DNA of 64,000 bases from Luteibacter sp. (GCF_009912395.1 NZ_WNDO01000030.1:1-64000), one strand, 5' to 3'. Shown: positions 46,277-57,567, numbered from the stretch's first letter. Program-made: numbers and translations. The notes: generated by a model not told the origin, from the letters alone.

Positions 46277-46401
46277 GGGGATTCCTTGGAGGGTAAAGGG
46301 TACTTAGCCGCCTAGGATACCGGCAGGGCCGGGGTAAGTCAGCCGTCCTGCCGGGCGGCCCAGAAAGCGTAAACGGTAGGTAAACGTCGGGATATTTGGC
46401 T

Positions 46402-46468
46402 GTAGGAGCGAGCTTGCTCGCGATCACACGTCGCGAGGAGCCCCCATCGCGAGCAAGCTCGCTCCTAC
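46402..46468. repeat. REP palindrome pair, GAGC/GCTC subtype
   Basis: Inverted arms of the GAGCGAGCTTGCTCGC subtype separated by about 25 bases, between the ppa start and the prolyl oligopeptidase stop. This is the subtype of the 3998-4348 elements; the stop of the peptidase lies 21 bases away, outside the repeat. Confidence 0.85.
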
Positions 46469-46488
46469 AAGCGTGAGGCGCCGAGTCC

Positions 46489-48615
46489 TTACTTCAGGTG
46501 TTCCCAGAGGTAGGTGTACGACAGGGCGTTCATGAAGGCCGACTGCTTGTTGTCCGCCGCGGCGCCGTGGCCGCCTTCGATGTTCTCGTAGAAGCTGGCA
46601 TCGAAGCCCATGGCCTGCATGCGGGCGGCCATCTTGCGGGCGTGCACCGGACCCACACGGTCGTCGCGGGTGGAGGTGGTGAACAGCACCGCCGGGTAGT
46701 GGGTGCCCTTGTGGAGGTTGTGGTACGGCGAGAAGGTCTGGATGTACTTCCATTCCTCCGGCTTGTCCGGGTTGCCATATTCAGCCATCCACGAGGCACC
46801 GGCCGACATGTGCGGATAGCGCTTCATGTCGAGCAGGGCGACCTGGCTGACCACGGCGCCGTACAGCTGCGGGTACTTGGTGAGCATGTTGCCCGCCAGC
46901 AGGCCGCCGTTGCTGCCGCCCATCATGCCCATGTGCTTCGGGCTGGTGATCTTGCGGTCGATCAGGTCTTGCGACACGGCCGCGAAGTCCTCGTAGGCGC
47001 GCGGACGATTCGCCTTCTGCGCCGCCTGGTGCCAGCGCGGACCGTATTCGCCGCCGCCACGGATGTTGGCGATGACATACACACCGCCCTTCTCCAGCCA
47101 CGCGCGGCCGACGCCAGCTGAGTAAGCGGGCTGCAGGGAGATTTCGAAGCCGCCGTAGCCGTAGACCAGGGTCGGGTTGCTGCCGTCGGTCTTCAGCGAC
47201 TTCGGGGCGATCTCGAAGTAGGGCACCTTGGTGCCGTCCTTGGAGGTGGCGAAGTGCTGGCTCACAGCGAACTTCGAGGCGTCGAAGAACGCCGGGCTGT
47301 GCTTGAGCTCTTCCGGCTGGCTCTTGCCGAGCGTGCCGAAGTACAGCGTGGACGGCTGCAGGAAGCCCGAGACGATCATGAAGTAATCGTCGTTGTCGTC
47401 GGCATCGACACCTGTCGCCTGCGCCGTGCTGAGTGCGGGGGCGCCGCCGAGCGATTCGGTCTTCCACTCGCCGCCGGTGTTCGGCGTCAGCACGCTGATC
47501 TGCGTGACGACGTCGCGCATGACGTTGAGGATGAGATGGTTGCGGGTCCACGAATGGGCCGCCAGCGAGCTGTGCGCATCCGGCTTGAACAGCACGGTGA
47601 TGCCGTCGCGCTTGCCGGCCATGTAGTCGTTGAAGTTCGCCGCCAGCAGCGAGCCGGAGGGATAGGTCTTGCCACCCACGGTCCAGTCGGTGCGCGGCTC
47701 GATCAACAGCCACTCGCGCTCGACGTCGGTCTCGGCATCGTTGGGCACGTCGATCTTGGTGAGCTTGCCGTCCTTGCCGCGGACGTAGGTCTCGGAGTTG
47801 TAGAACGCCAGCGCGCGATTGACGAAATCACGTTCGAAGCCCGGCGTGCGATCGCGGAAGGCCGAGATGGACATGTCGGTCTTCTGGCCTTCGTATACCG
47901 TGGTCGCGGAGGCGAGCGGCGTACCGCGCTTCCATTCCTTCACGATGCGCGGGTAGCTGGAATCGGTCATGGAACCCGGGCCGAAATCGGTGGCCACGTA
48001 GATGTGGTCTTGGTCGATCCAGGCCACCTGGCTCTTGGCCTCGGGCAGGGTGAAGCCATCCTTGATGAAGGACTTGGTCGTCAGATCGAACTCACGCACC
48101 ACGTCCGCGTCCGCGCCACCGCGCGAGAGCGACAGCAGGCAGCGGCGATAGTCCGGCTTCAGGCACTGGGCGCCGTGCCACACCCAGTTTTCCTTCTCGG
48201 CGGCGTTGAGCGCGTCGAGGTCGATCACGGTCTCCCAGTTGGGCTTGTCCTTGCGGTACTCGGCCAGGGAGGTGCGCCGCCAGATGCCCTTGGGGTGTTC
48301 CTTGTCGCGCCAGAAGTTGTAGTAGCTATCGCCGATGCGCGAGACCATCGGGATCTTCGCGTCGGAGTCGAGCACCTCGAGCAGGCGCGCGTCGAGTGTC
48401 TTGAAGTCCTGGCTTTCGGTGTACTTGGCGACGGTCTTGGCGTTTTCCGCCTTGACCCACTCGAGCGGCTTCGCACCGTCGATGTCGTCGAGCCAGAGGT
48501 TTTCGTCGTCACCGGCGGCCTGAGTGGCGGCGGGCGCGGTCTTGGGGGTGTCGTGTGCCTGGGTCATGCCACTGAAGGTAAGGGCGATGGCAAGCGCAAT
48601 CCAGCGTCGTTGCAT
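46489..48615 (-). CDS. Prolyl oligopeptidase family serine peptidase (S9)
   Basis: 708 residues. An N-terminal signal-like segment (MQRRWIALAIALTFSGMTQA) suggests export. A beta-propeller (~residues 40-450) precedes the catalytic domain with the triad: Ser568 in GGSNGG, Asp near 652 (TRDDRVGP), His683 in EGGHGA. The N-terminal DENLWLDDIDGAKPLEWVKAEN is typical of the S9A group. The family cleaves short peptides after Pro and related residues. Confidence 0.9.
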   Translation of the reverse strand: MQRRWIALAIALTFSGMTQAHDTPKTAPAATQAAGDDENLWLDDIDGAKPLEWVKAENAKTVAKYTESQDFKTLDARLLEVLDSDAKIPMVSRIGDSYYNFWRDKEHPKGIWRRTSLAEYRKDKPNWETVIDLDALNAAEKENWVWHGAQCLKPDYRRCLLSLSRGGADADVVREFDLTTKSFIKDGFTLPEAKSQVAWIDQDHIYVATDFGPGSMTDSSYPRIVKEWKRGTPLASATTVYEGQKTDMSISAFRDRTPGFERDFVNRALAFYNSETYVRGKDGKLTKIDVPNDAETDVEREWLLIEPRTDWTVGGKTYPSGSLLAANFNDYMAGKRDGITVLFKPDAHSSLAAHSWTRNHLILNVMRDVVTQISVLTPNTGGEWKTESLGGAPALSTAQATGVDADDNDDYFMIVSGFLQPSTLYFGTLGKSQPEELKHSPAFFDASKFAVSQHFATSKDGTKVPYFEIAPKSLKTDGSNPTLVYGYGGFEISLQPAYSAGVGRAWLEKGGVYVIANIRGGGEYGPRWHQAAQKANRPRAYEDFAAVSQDLIDRKITSPKHMGMMGGSNGGLLAGNMLTKYPQLYGAVVSQVALLDMKRYPHMSAGASWMAEYGNPDKPEEWKYIQTFSPYHNLHKGTHYPAVLFTTSTRDDRVGPVHARKMAARMQAMGFDASFYENIEGGHGAAADNKQSAFMNALSYTYLWEHLK

Positions 48616-48708
48616 GGGTGAAGTGTCCCCTGGGGTCGATGAAGAACGTGACTTCTGACCTTAACGCAGGGGAGGCCATGGGGCCCCCATGACTTTCGTC
48701 CTAGATAT

Positions 48709-48750
48709 CCACCCCTTCGGCAGGCGACATGGCGACGACCGAAGGGGTGG
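48709..48750. other. Long inverted repeat between the peptidase and hppA
   Basis: CCACCCCTTCGG (48709-48720) and its perfect complement CCGAAGGGGTGG (48739-48750), a 12-base stem with an 18-base loop, 31 bases after the hppA stop (minus strand). No U tract follows. It may stabilise or terminate the hppA message with Rho. Nearby, CATGGGG-C-CCCCATG at 48678-48692 is a second short hairpin. Confidence 0.5.
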
Positions 48751-48780
48751 GAGCCGACCGTGTCGGCGATCAGGCTTGCC

Positions 48781-50829
<2,049 letters not shown>

Positions 50830-50931
50830 CGAAGCCTCCCCGAATTGTAGGAGCCCCGGCAGGGCTCGGCCCGAGTATAGGCAGGGGAGGCGCTCGAAGC
50901 TGTTGTGCGCTGCACCGTCGCCGGTGCGGGA

Positions 50932-51375
50932 TCAACGCGTGGCCATATCCAGGATGATGCCTGTGGCGATGGCGACGAGCAGGAAGTCGTTGTTATCGCG
51001 CACCCAGTGATAACCGCGCGGCGGCGGACGCAGGCGATAGCTGCCGTAATCGTAGATCACCGTCTGCCGGCCGTAGTACCGGTGACCGCGCTCCCAGTGG
51101 CCGTAATAGCGTGGCGGCGGGGGCGGGCGGTTGTAGTAGGCCGGGCGATAGTAATGGTCGTGACCGTAGTAGCGCGGCGGGGGCGGTGGGCGATGGCCGT
51201 GCCATCCGCGGTCAGGGTACCGGCCACGATCGTCGTGCCAGCGTCCATCGTGATGGCGGTCGTAGCCGTGACGATCCCGATCGCGGTCGTGATCGTGGTG
51301 GCCCGGATCGGCGAAGGCGGCCGGAACGGCGGCCAGGGCCAGACAGGCGAGGGTGGTGCGCAGGAAGGTTTTCAT
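50932..51375 (-). CDS. His-rich exported protein, RcnB-like
   Basis: 147 residues from the ATG at 51375 (GGAGA upstream), with a signal peptide ending AFA-DP near residue 23. The mature part is rich in His, Asp, Arg, Tyr and Pro and has two copies of PPPPPRYYGH. The C-terminal IYDYGSYRLRPPPRGYHWVRDNNDFLLVAIATGII resembles the RcnB family, which in E. coli modulates nickel/cobalt efflux in the periplasm. Metal binding is plausible from composition; function unproven. Confidence 0.7.
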   Translation of the reverse strand: MKTFLRTTLACLALAAVPAAFADPGHHDHDRDRDRHGYDRHHDGRWHDDRGRYPDRGWHGHRPPPPPRYYGHDHYYRPAYYNRPPPPPRYYGHWERGHRYYGRQTVIYDYGSYRLRPPPRGYHWVRDNNDFLLVAIATGIILDMATR

Positions 51376-51502
51376 CGCGGGTCTCCAGGTGCGGTCACCT
51401 GCCGCGCTCCTTGCGGCCAACCGTCGACCCGGATGCTAGGAACGTTCGCCTGAACGCAAGGTCTTACGACGTCACGGGTCGTTCACTTCCGCGACAGCTC
51501 GA

Positions 51503-52789
51503 TCAGGCGATCGAACCCGGGCGGAATTCCAGCGACACCCGCGCCGGCCGGCCGGGCAACTGGAGTGCCGCGGCGCGTTCCGGTGCGCGGGCCAGCACGC
51601 GGCCACCGCGCAGCACCAGCAGGCGGGCCGCTCGAAGGCGAATCGCCTCGTAGGCGTCGCCGGCCTGCAACAGCACCAGATCGGCCGGATGGCCTTCCGC
51701 GATGCCATAGCCCTCCAGGCCCAGCACGCGCGCCGGATTCGCGGTGACTGCGTCGAAACACTGGGCGACACCCGCCGTGGAGGTCATCTGGGCGACGTGC
51801 AGGCCCATGTGGGCCACGTCGAGCATGTCGCCCGAGCCCATGCCGTACCACGGGTCCATCGCGCAGTCGTGGCCGAAGGCGACGTTGACCCCGGTCGCCA
51901 GCAGCTCCGGCACGCGGGTCATGCCGCGACGCTTGGGGTAGGTGTCGTGGCGACCTTGCAACGTGATGTTGATCAGCGGGTTGGCGATGGCATGCACCCC
52001 GGCCTCAGCGATCAATGGGATCAGCTTGGACACGTAGTAGTTGTCCATCGAATGCATGGACGTGAGATGCGAGCCGGTGACCCGTCCCTGCAGGCCGATG
52101 CGCTGCGTCTCTGCCGCGAGTGTCTCGATGTGGCGGGACAGCGGATCGTCGGACTCGTCGCAATGCATGTCCACGCGCAGGCCGCGTTCGGCGGCGAGTT
52201 CGCACAGCCAGCGAATCGACGCGGCTCCGTCGGCCATCGTGCGTTCGAAATGCGGGATGCCGCCGACCACGTCCACGCCCATGTCGAGCGCGCGTATGAG
52301 GTTGGCCTTCGCGCTGGGCGAGCGAAGCAGGCCATCCTGCGGGAAAGCGACCAGCTCCAAGTGCAGGTACGGCGCGACGCGGCGCTTCACTTCCAGGAGT
52401 GCCTCGACGGCGAGCAGGCGGTCGTCGCAGACATCCACATGGCTGCGGATGGCGAGCAGGCCCTGGGCCACGGCCATGTCGCAGTAGGCCATCGCACGGG
52501 CGATGAGCGCGTCGATGGTGAGCTGCGGCTTGAGTTCGCCCCACAGGACGATGCCTTCGAGCAGGGTACCCGAGGCATTCAGGCGCGGCAGGCCCAGCGA
52601 GAGCGTGGCATCCATGTGGAAGTGCGCGTCCACGAAGGGCGGACAGACCAGCCGGCCCTGCGCGTCGATCTCCTCCGCCGCGCTCGCTTCCAGTGCCGGC
52701 CGGATGGCGGCGAAGCGTCCGTCGCGGATGCCGATGTCGACATCGCGGCGACCGTCGGGCAGGGTGGCGTGGCGGATGATCAGGTCCAT
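51503..52789 (-). CDS. codA: Cytosine deaminase-type amidohydrolase
   Basis: 428 residues, same size as E. coli CodA. Metal ligands HFHMD (about residues 58-62), the HCDESDD segment (~213-219) and GHDCAMDPWYGMGSGDML (E. coli has GHDDVFDPWY) fit the CodA branch, which removes the amino group of cytosine or isoguanine. Since the branch also includes N-isopropylammelide hydrolases, the substrate is not certain. It is divergent from the radical SAM-UdgX pair, 90 bases apart; a functional link to uracil metabolism is possible but unproven. Confidence 0.82.
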   Translation of the reverse strand: MDLIIRHATLPDGRRDVDIGIRDGRFAAIRPALEASAAEEIDAQGRLVCPPFVDAHFHMDATLSLGLPRLNASGTLLEGIVLWGELKPQLTIDALIARAMAYCDMAVAQGLLAIRSHVDVCDDRLLAVEALLEVKRRVAPYLHLELVAFPQDGLLRSPSAKANLIRALDMGVDVVGGIPHFERTMADGAASIRWLCELAAERGLRVDMHCDESDDPLSRHIETLAAETQRIGLQGRVTGSHLTSMHSMDNYYVSKLIPLIAEAGVHAIANPLINITLQGRHDTYPKRRGMTRVPELLATGVNVAFGHDCAMDPWYGMGSGDMLDVAHMGLHVAQMTSTAGVAQCFDAVTANPARVLGLEGYGIAEGHPADLVLLQAGDAYEAIRLRAARLLVLRGGRVLARAPERAAALQLPGRPARVSLEFRPGSIA

Positions 52790-52879
52790 GGCGGGGCTCC
52801 GGGTAACGACCCCGGATGATAGCGGTGATAGGAACCTTCACGCCGATCGGCCTTCGGATACGGCACCATAAGCCTCCCC

Positions 52880-54094
52880 ATGGAACTCTCAGACAAGCTC
52901 GCCATCCTGGCCGACGCCGCCAAGTACGATGCCTCGTGCTCGTCCAGCGGCGGCAAGGGCCGCAACTCGCTCGGTACGGGAGGCATCGGCTCGACCGAAG
53001 GGATGGGCATCTGCCATGCGTACGCGCCGGACGGGCGTTGCATTTCGCTGCTGAAGATCCTGCTCACCAACTTCTGCGTCTACGACTGCGCGTATTGCGT
53101 GAACCGGCGCAGCAGCAACGTGCGTCGTGCCCGGTTCACGCCCGAAGAAGTGGTGGAGCTGACGCTGGAGTTCTACCGGCGCAACTACATCGAGGGGCTG
53201 TTCCTGTCCTCGGGCATCATCCGCTCGCCGGACTACACGATGAAACAGCTGGTGCGCGTGGCCCGCACGCTTCGCACCGAACACCGCTTCGGTGGCTACA
53301 TCCACCTGAAGACGATTCCCGACGCCGCGCCCGAGCTGATCGACGCCGCCGGACGCTGGGCCGATCGTCTGAGCATCAATGTGGAAATGCCCACCGAGGG
53401 CGGCCTGAAATCGCTGGCGCCGGAGAAAGACCTTCGCGATATCCGCCGCTCGATGGGTCGGTTGCGGTTGTCGATCGACGAGGCGAAGGCCGAAGCGAAG
53501 GCGCCGCGTTTCGCGCCGGCGGGCCAGAGCACGCAGATGATCGTCGGCGCGGACAGCGCCAACGACCGCGACGTGCTGGTGACCAGCAGCAACCTCTACA
53601 ACAACTACCAGCTTCGCCGCGTCTACTACTCGGCGTTCAGCCCGATTCCGGACGCGTCGAAGATCCTGCCGTTGAAGCCGCCACCGCTGGTGCGCGAGCA
53701 TCGGTTGTACCAGGCCGACTGGCTGATCCGTTTCTATGGCTTCGTTGCCGACGAGATCGCGCCGGCGGGCGACGACGGCATGTTGCCGCTCGATATCGAT
53801 CCGAAGCTGGCCTGGGCGCTGCGTCATCGCGAGCAGTTCCCCGTGGACGTCAATCGCGCCTCGCGCGACATGCTCCTGCGCGTACCGGGGCTGGGCGTGA
53901 AGACCGTGGACAAGCTGATCGCCATGCGCACGCACAAGCGCATCCGCTACGACGACCTGGTGCGCCTGCGCGTGCCGGTCAAGAAGGTCGCCCCCTTCGT
54001 GCAGACGGTGGACCATCGCCCGCGCGGTGACCACGAGAGTGTCGTCCTTCGACGCGACCTGCGCGAACCGGCCCAGCCCGACCTGTTCGGCTGA
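52880..54094 (+). CDS. Radical SAM protein linked to UdgX (TIGR03916 type)
   Basis: 404 residues. The radical SAM cluster motif is CVYDCAYC (Cys66, 70, 73), preceded by ISLLKILLTNF. A C-terminal helix-hairpin-helix (VNRASRDMLLRVPGLGVKTVDKLI, about 324-350) suggests DNA binding. The order and motifs match the family described only as 'putative DNA modification/repair radical SAM protein' linked to UDG. Its TGA overlaps the ATG of the DUF4130-UdgX gene (TGATG), so both are made together. The reaction and DNA substrate are unknown. A conserved cytoplasmic role in nucleic-acid repair is inference. Confidence 0.9.
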   Translation: MELSDKLAILADAAKYDASCSSSGGKGRNSLGTGGIGSTEGMGICHAYAPDGRCISLLKILLTNFCVYDCAYCVNRRSSNVRRARFTPEEVVELTLEFYRRNYIEGLFLSSGIIRSPDYTMKQLVRVARTLRTEHRFGGYIHLKTIPDAAPELIDAAGRWADRLSINVEMPTEGGLKSLAPEKDLRDIRRSMGRLRLSIDEAKAEAKAPRFAPAGQSTQMIVGADSANDRDVLVTSSNLYNNYQLRRVYYSAFSPIPDASKILPLKPPPLVREHRLYQADWLIRFYGFVADEIAPAGDDGMLPLDIDPKLAWALRHREQFPVDVNRASRDMLLRVPGLGVKTVDKLIAMRTHKRIRYDDLVRLRVPVKKVAPFVQTVDHRPRGDHESVVLRRDLREPAQPDLFG

Positions 54095-55500
54095 TGTACC
54101 GCGTCACCCTCGACGATCCGTCCGACCTCGATACCTGGCGGACGACCGCCCGGGCGCTGCTGCTTGCCGACGTGGATCCGCGCGACGTGGCTTGGCAGGA
54201 GGATGGTCTGTTCGGCGGTGACGTCTTGCCGCCGCCGGGCGATAAGAGGCTGGCCCCCGTGCCGCGCGCTTTCCTCGATCTCGCGGCGATCGTGCTGACC
54301 CATAGCGACGAGCAGCGCCATGCGGTGCTTTATCGGATGCTGTGGCGACTCACCCATGGCGAGAAGGGCCTGCTGGCGCTCGCCACCGACGACGATGTCG
54401 CCTGGGCGTACGCCTGTGCGAAGCAGGTCAATCGCGACGCGCACAAGATGAAGGCCTTCGTGCGCTTCCGTGAAGTGACCACCGAGGACGGCAGCGTCTA
54501 CGTGGCGTGGTTCGAACCGGCGCACGATATCGTCCGTCGCGTGGCGCCGTTCTTTGTGCGTCGCTTCACCGGCATGCGCTGGTCCCTGCTCACCCCGTCA
54601 CGCACGGCTCACTGGGACGGCACGACGCTCACCTTCGGGCCGGGCGCGCGGCGCGAGGACGCGCCATCGGACGATGCGTTGGAGGACCTGTGGCGTACCT
54701 ACTACGCCAGCATCTTCAATCCCGCCCGGCTGAAGGTCGACGCGATGCGTCGCGAGATGCCGGTGAAATACTGGAAGAACCTGCCGGAGGCGCGCCTCAT
54801 CCCCGAACTGGTGCGTGACGCGCTGCCGAGGATGCAGGCCATGGTCGAGAAGCAGGCCACGGTGCCGAGGAAGAAGATCACGCCCTTGCAGAAGGCGGCG
54901 GACGAAGCGCCTGAGGGTAGTCTCGCTGAGCTGCGACGCCAGGCGGCCGATTGCCGTGCATGCGACCTTTGGAAACCGGCGACGCAGACGGTGTTCGGCG
55001 AAGGCCCCGTCGATGCCCGCGTGGTGGTGATCGGCGAACAGCCGGGCGACCAGGAAGATCTGGCAGGAAAGCCGTTCGTTGGGCCTGCGGGCAAGCTGTT
55101 CGACCAGGCGCTGGCCGAGGTCGAGGTGCCGCGCGACAGACTCTATGTCACCAATACGGTGAAGCACTTCAAGTTCGAACCACGCGGCAAGGTCCGCCTG
55201 CACAAGCGGGCGAACGCCGAGGAACAGGCGGCATGCCGGCGCTGGCTGGCGGCGGAGATCGACCGCATTCGGCCCAAGGCGTTGGTCTGCCTCGGCGCGA
55301 TGGCCGCGCAGGCCGTGTTCGGCGCGTCGTTTCGCCTGATGGAAGAGCGCGGTCGCTGGATCGAGCTGCCCGACGGGCGCCGCGCCATGGCGACGGTGCA
55401 TCCGTCGTATTTGCTGAGGTTGCCCGATCCGGCGGAGCAGGAACGGGCTTATGCGGACTTCGTGCGGGACCTGTCCCTGATGCGGGACCTGCTCGTGTAG
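54094..55500 (+). CDS. DUF4130-UdgX fusion: uracil-DNA glycosylase-like protein
   Basis: 468 residues. The N-terminal half (about 1-275) is the DUF4130 module (VLTHSDEQRHAVLYRMLWRLTHGEKGLLALATDDD). The C-terminal half is a family-4/UdgX-type uracil-DNA glycosylase: Cys287/Cys290 and Cys381/Cys399 as probable 4Fe-4S ligands, GEQPGDQED at 314-322, the R-loop RGKVRLHK with His370, and VHPSYLLR. In M. smegmatis UdgX the equivalent His (in KRRIH) forms a covalent bond with uracil-containing DNA. Here the loop is GKVRLH. Overlaps the radical SAM gene by one base. The TAG stop belongs to a perfect REP palindrome. Confidence 0.92.
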   Translation: MYRVTLDDPSDLDTWRTTARALLLADVDPRDVAWQEDGLFGGDVLPPPGDKRLAPVPRAFLDLAAIVLTHSDEQRHAVLYRMLWRLTHGEKGLLALATDDDVAWAYACAKQVNRDAHKMKAFVRFREVTTEDGSVYVAWFEPAHDIVRRVAPFFVRRFTGMRWSLLTPSRTAHWDGTTLTFGPGARREDAPSDDALEDLWRTYYASIFNPARLKVDAMRREMPVKYWKNLPEARLIPELVRDALPRMQAMVEKQATVPRKKITPLQKAADEAPEGSLAELRRQAADCRACDLWKPATQTVFGEGPVDARVVVIGEQPGDQEDLAGKPFVGPAGKLFDQALAEVEVPRDRLYVTNTVKHFKFEPRGKVRLHKRANAEEQAACRRWLAAEIDRIRPKALVCLGAMAAQAVFGASFRLMEERGRWIELPDGRRAMATVHPSYLLRLPDPAEQERAYADFVRDLSLMRDLLV

Positions 55501-55540
55501 GAGCGCGCTTGCGCGCGATCGCGCGCAAGCGCGCTCCTAC
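55497..55540. repeat. Perfect 44-base REP palindrome (identical to 25965-26008)
   Basis: Two inverted REP arms fused around GATC with no spacer, and the same sequence, base for base, as the copy after spoT. It contains the stop codon of the UdgX fusion gene and lies 3 bases before the end of the convergent phosphofructokinase gene. Confidence 0.92.
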
Positions 55541-55543
55541 AGG

Positions 55544-56800
55544 TCACGCCGGTTTGAATTTCTTCAGCTTCTTCGGCACAGAGGCATTCTTCAGCACCAC
55601 ATACTCCGGCAGGCCATCGTCCCCATACGGCGGCGGCACCTCACCCTGAATCAACGGGGCGAGATAACGGCGCGCGGCAGCGGTGATACCGAAGCCATCC
55701 TTCGCGATGAAGTTCTTCGGCATCTTCTTTTCGTGGTTGGCGATCTTGTCCAGCGGCGCCGCCTCGATCTTCCACTTGTACGGCTCGTCGGACGTGCGCA
55801 CGATCACGGGCATCACGGCGTTCAGTCCCTCGGCGGCGTATTCCACCGCCTTCTTGCCGACCGCATAGGCCTGTTCCACGTCGACCTTCGAGGCGATGTG
55901 GCGGGCGGAGCGCTGGAGGTAGTCCGGGAGGGCCCAGTGGTACTTGTAGCCCAGCTTCTCGCGCACCAGCGCCGCCAGCACAGGCGCGGCGCCGCCGAGC
56001 TGCGCGTGGCCGAAGGCGTCGCGCGCGCCGGATTCAGCGAGGAACGCGCCGCTGGCGTCCTTCACGCCTTCGGACACCACCACGGTGCAGTAGCCCACCT
56101 TCTCGACCGTGGCCTGCACCTTGGCCAGGAAGGCCTCGGGGTCGAAAACGTTCTCGGGGAACAGGATCACGTGCGGCGGATCGCCGGCCTTGCTGCCGGC
56201 CAGGCCCGCGGCGGCCGCGATCCAGCCGGCGTGGCGGCCCATCACTTCGATGATGAAGACCTTGGTTGACGTGTCGGCCATCGAGGCGACATCGAGGCTG
56301 GCTTCGCGCACGGCGATAGCGGTGTACTTGGCCACCGAGCCGAAGCCGGGGCAGGTGTCGGTAACTACCAGGTCGTTGTCGATCGTCTTCGGCACGCCGA
56401 TGCAGTTCACCTCGTAGCCCAGCGCCTGGCCGATCTTAGACACCTTGTTGGCGGTGTCGGCGGAATCGTTGCCGCCGTTGTAGAGGAAGGTGCGGATGTC
56501 GTGGGCGCGGAAGACCTCGATCAGCCGCTCGTATTCGGCACGATTCTCTTCCAGCGACTTCAGCTTGTAGCGGCAGGAGCCGAAGGCACCGCCTGGCGTA
56601 TGGCGCAGGGCGGCGATGTTCGCCTTGGCTTCCTTACTGGTGTCGATCAGCTCCTCGCGCAGGGCGCCGAGGATGCCGTTGCGGGCGGCGTACACCACGA
56701 TGCCCTTGTCCCGGGCGGTTTCGATGACACCCGCCGCGGTGGCGTTGATGACGGCGGAGACACCGCCCGACTGGGCGTACAGGAGTTTGCCGGAGGCCAT
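55544..56800 (-). CDS. pfp: PPi-dependent 6-phosphofructokinase
   Basis: 418 residues from the ATG at 56800. GGND at 109-112 (Asp112 replaces the Gly of ATP enzymes) and PKTIDND with Lys138 mark the pyrophosphate-dependent group, as in the characterised Xanthomonas enzyme; Asp141 is the catalytic base. It phosphorylates fructose 6-phosphate reversibly with PPi. The frame is open to 56926, but the family N-terminus LLYAQSGGVSAVINATA starts here. The nearby soluble and membrane pyrophosphatases share the same substrate. Confidence 0.93.
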   Translation of the reverse strand: MASGKLLYAQSGGVSAVINATAAGVIETARDKGIVVYAARNGILGALREELIDTSKEAKANIAALRHTPGGAFGSCRYKLKSLEENRAEYERLIEVFRAHDIRTFLYNGGNDSADTANKVSKIGQALGYEVNCIGVPKTIDNDLVVTDTCPGFGSVAKYTAIAVREASLDVASMADTSTKVFIIEVMGRHAGWIAAAAGLAGSKAGDPPHVILFPENVFDPEAFLAKVQATVEKVGYCTVVVSEGVKDASGAFLAESGARDAFGHAQLGGAAPVLAALVREKLGYKYHWALPDYLQRSARHIASKVDVEQAYAVGKKAVEYAAEGLNAVMPVIVRTSDEPYKWKIEAAPLDKIANHEKKMPKNFIAKDGFGITAAARRYLAPLIQGEVPPPYGDDGLPEYVVLKNASVPKKLKKFKPA

Positions 56801-56887
56801 GCGTCGCGTCCTTCTTCGGGTCGTAAGCCCCGAGGGTACAGCGAGCCGGAGCCCTGCGGCGTCCTGCCACGCCTTTGTAACAGCCGT

Positions 56888-56916
56888 TTGACGCGGCGCG
56901 GCAGCTGCCGTTACCT
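56888..56916 (+). promoter_or_regulatory. Candidate promoter for adk
   Basis: TTGACG (56888-56893), 17-base spacer, weak TTACCT (56911-56916), 61 bases before the adk ATG. Assigned by eye; the -10 is poor. Confidence 0.3.
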
Positions 56917-56977
56917 TGGGACCCATTTTATTGTGTCCGGCGGAGGGGTTTCCGCCTGCCGGCGAAACGGAGCATCC

Positions 56978-57559
56978 ATGCGACTCGTGCTATTTGGCGC
57001 CCCCGGTTCGGGCAAGGGTACCCAGGCGACCATCCTCAAGGATGATCTGGGCATTCCGCACATCTCCACGGGCGATCTCCTGCGCGCCGAGATCAAGGCG
57101 GAATCCGAACTCGGCATGAAAGCCAAGTCGCTCATGGACGCCGGCCAGCTGCTGCCGGACGACATCATGCTGGGCATCATCCGCCATCGCCTGAGCCAGG
57201 CGGACGCCAAACCGGGCTTCATCCTCGACGGCTATCCGCGCAACCTCGCCCAGGCCGACGCCCTCGACGTGGTGCTGAAGGAAATCGGCCAGCCGCTCGA
57301 CGTGGTGATCAAGCTCAACGTGCCGAACGAGGCCATCGTCGATCGCTGCGTGGTGCGTTTCGAGAAGGAAGGCCGCCCCGACGACAACCCGGACACGGTC
57401 AAGAAGCGCCTGGCCATCTACGCCGACCAGACCGCCCCGGTCGCCGAGTTCTACGCCAAGCGTGGCAAGCTCAAGGAGATCGACGGCGTGGGCGAGCTCA
57501 AGGACGTCACCGTCCGTATCAAGGCCGCTCTCGACGAGGCCAAGGCCCTCAGCGCCTGA
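56978..57559 (+). CDS. adk: Adenylate kinase (short, LID-less type)
   Basis: 193 residues. P-loop GAPGSGKGT (residues 7-15), the AMP-binding region STGDLLRAEI and DGYPRNLAQA are intact. The enzyme interconverts AMP+ATP and 2 ADP. It lacks the long LID domain of E. coli Adk (214 aa): after RCVVRFEKEGRPDDN the chain goes straight to RLAIYADQTAPVAEFY, as in short bacterial enzymes of xanthomonads. ACGGAG lies just before the ATG. Confidence 0.95.
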   Translation: MRLVLFGAPGSGKGTQATILKDDLGIPHISTGDLLRAEIKAESELGMKAKSLMDAGQLLPDDIMLGIIRHRLSQADAKPGFILDGYPRNLAQADALDVVLKEIGQPLDVVIKLNVPNEAIVDRCVVRFEKEGRPDDNPDTVKKRLAIYADQTAPVAEFYAKRGKLKEIDGVGELKDVTVRIKAALDEAKALSA

Positions 57560-57567
57560 TCCTTCCC

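Noticed and set aside
47254-48621. A 455-codon frame antisense to the prolyl oligopeptidase
   Set aside because: The sense gene has a complete catalytic triad; the antisense product is low-complexity and unlike any family I know.
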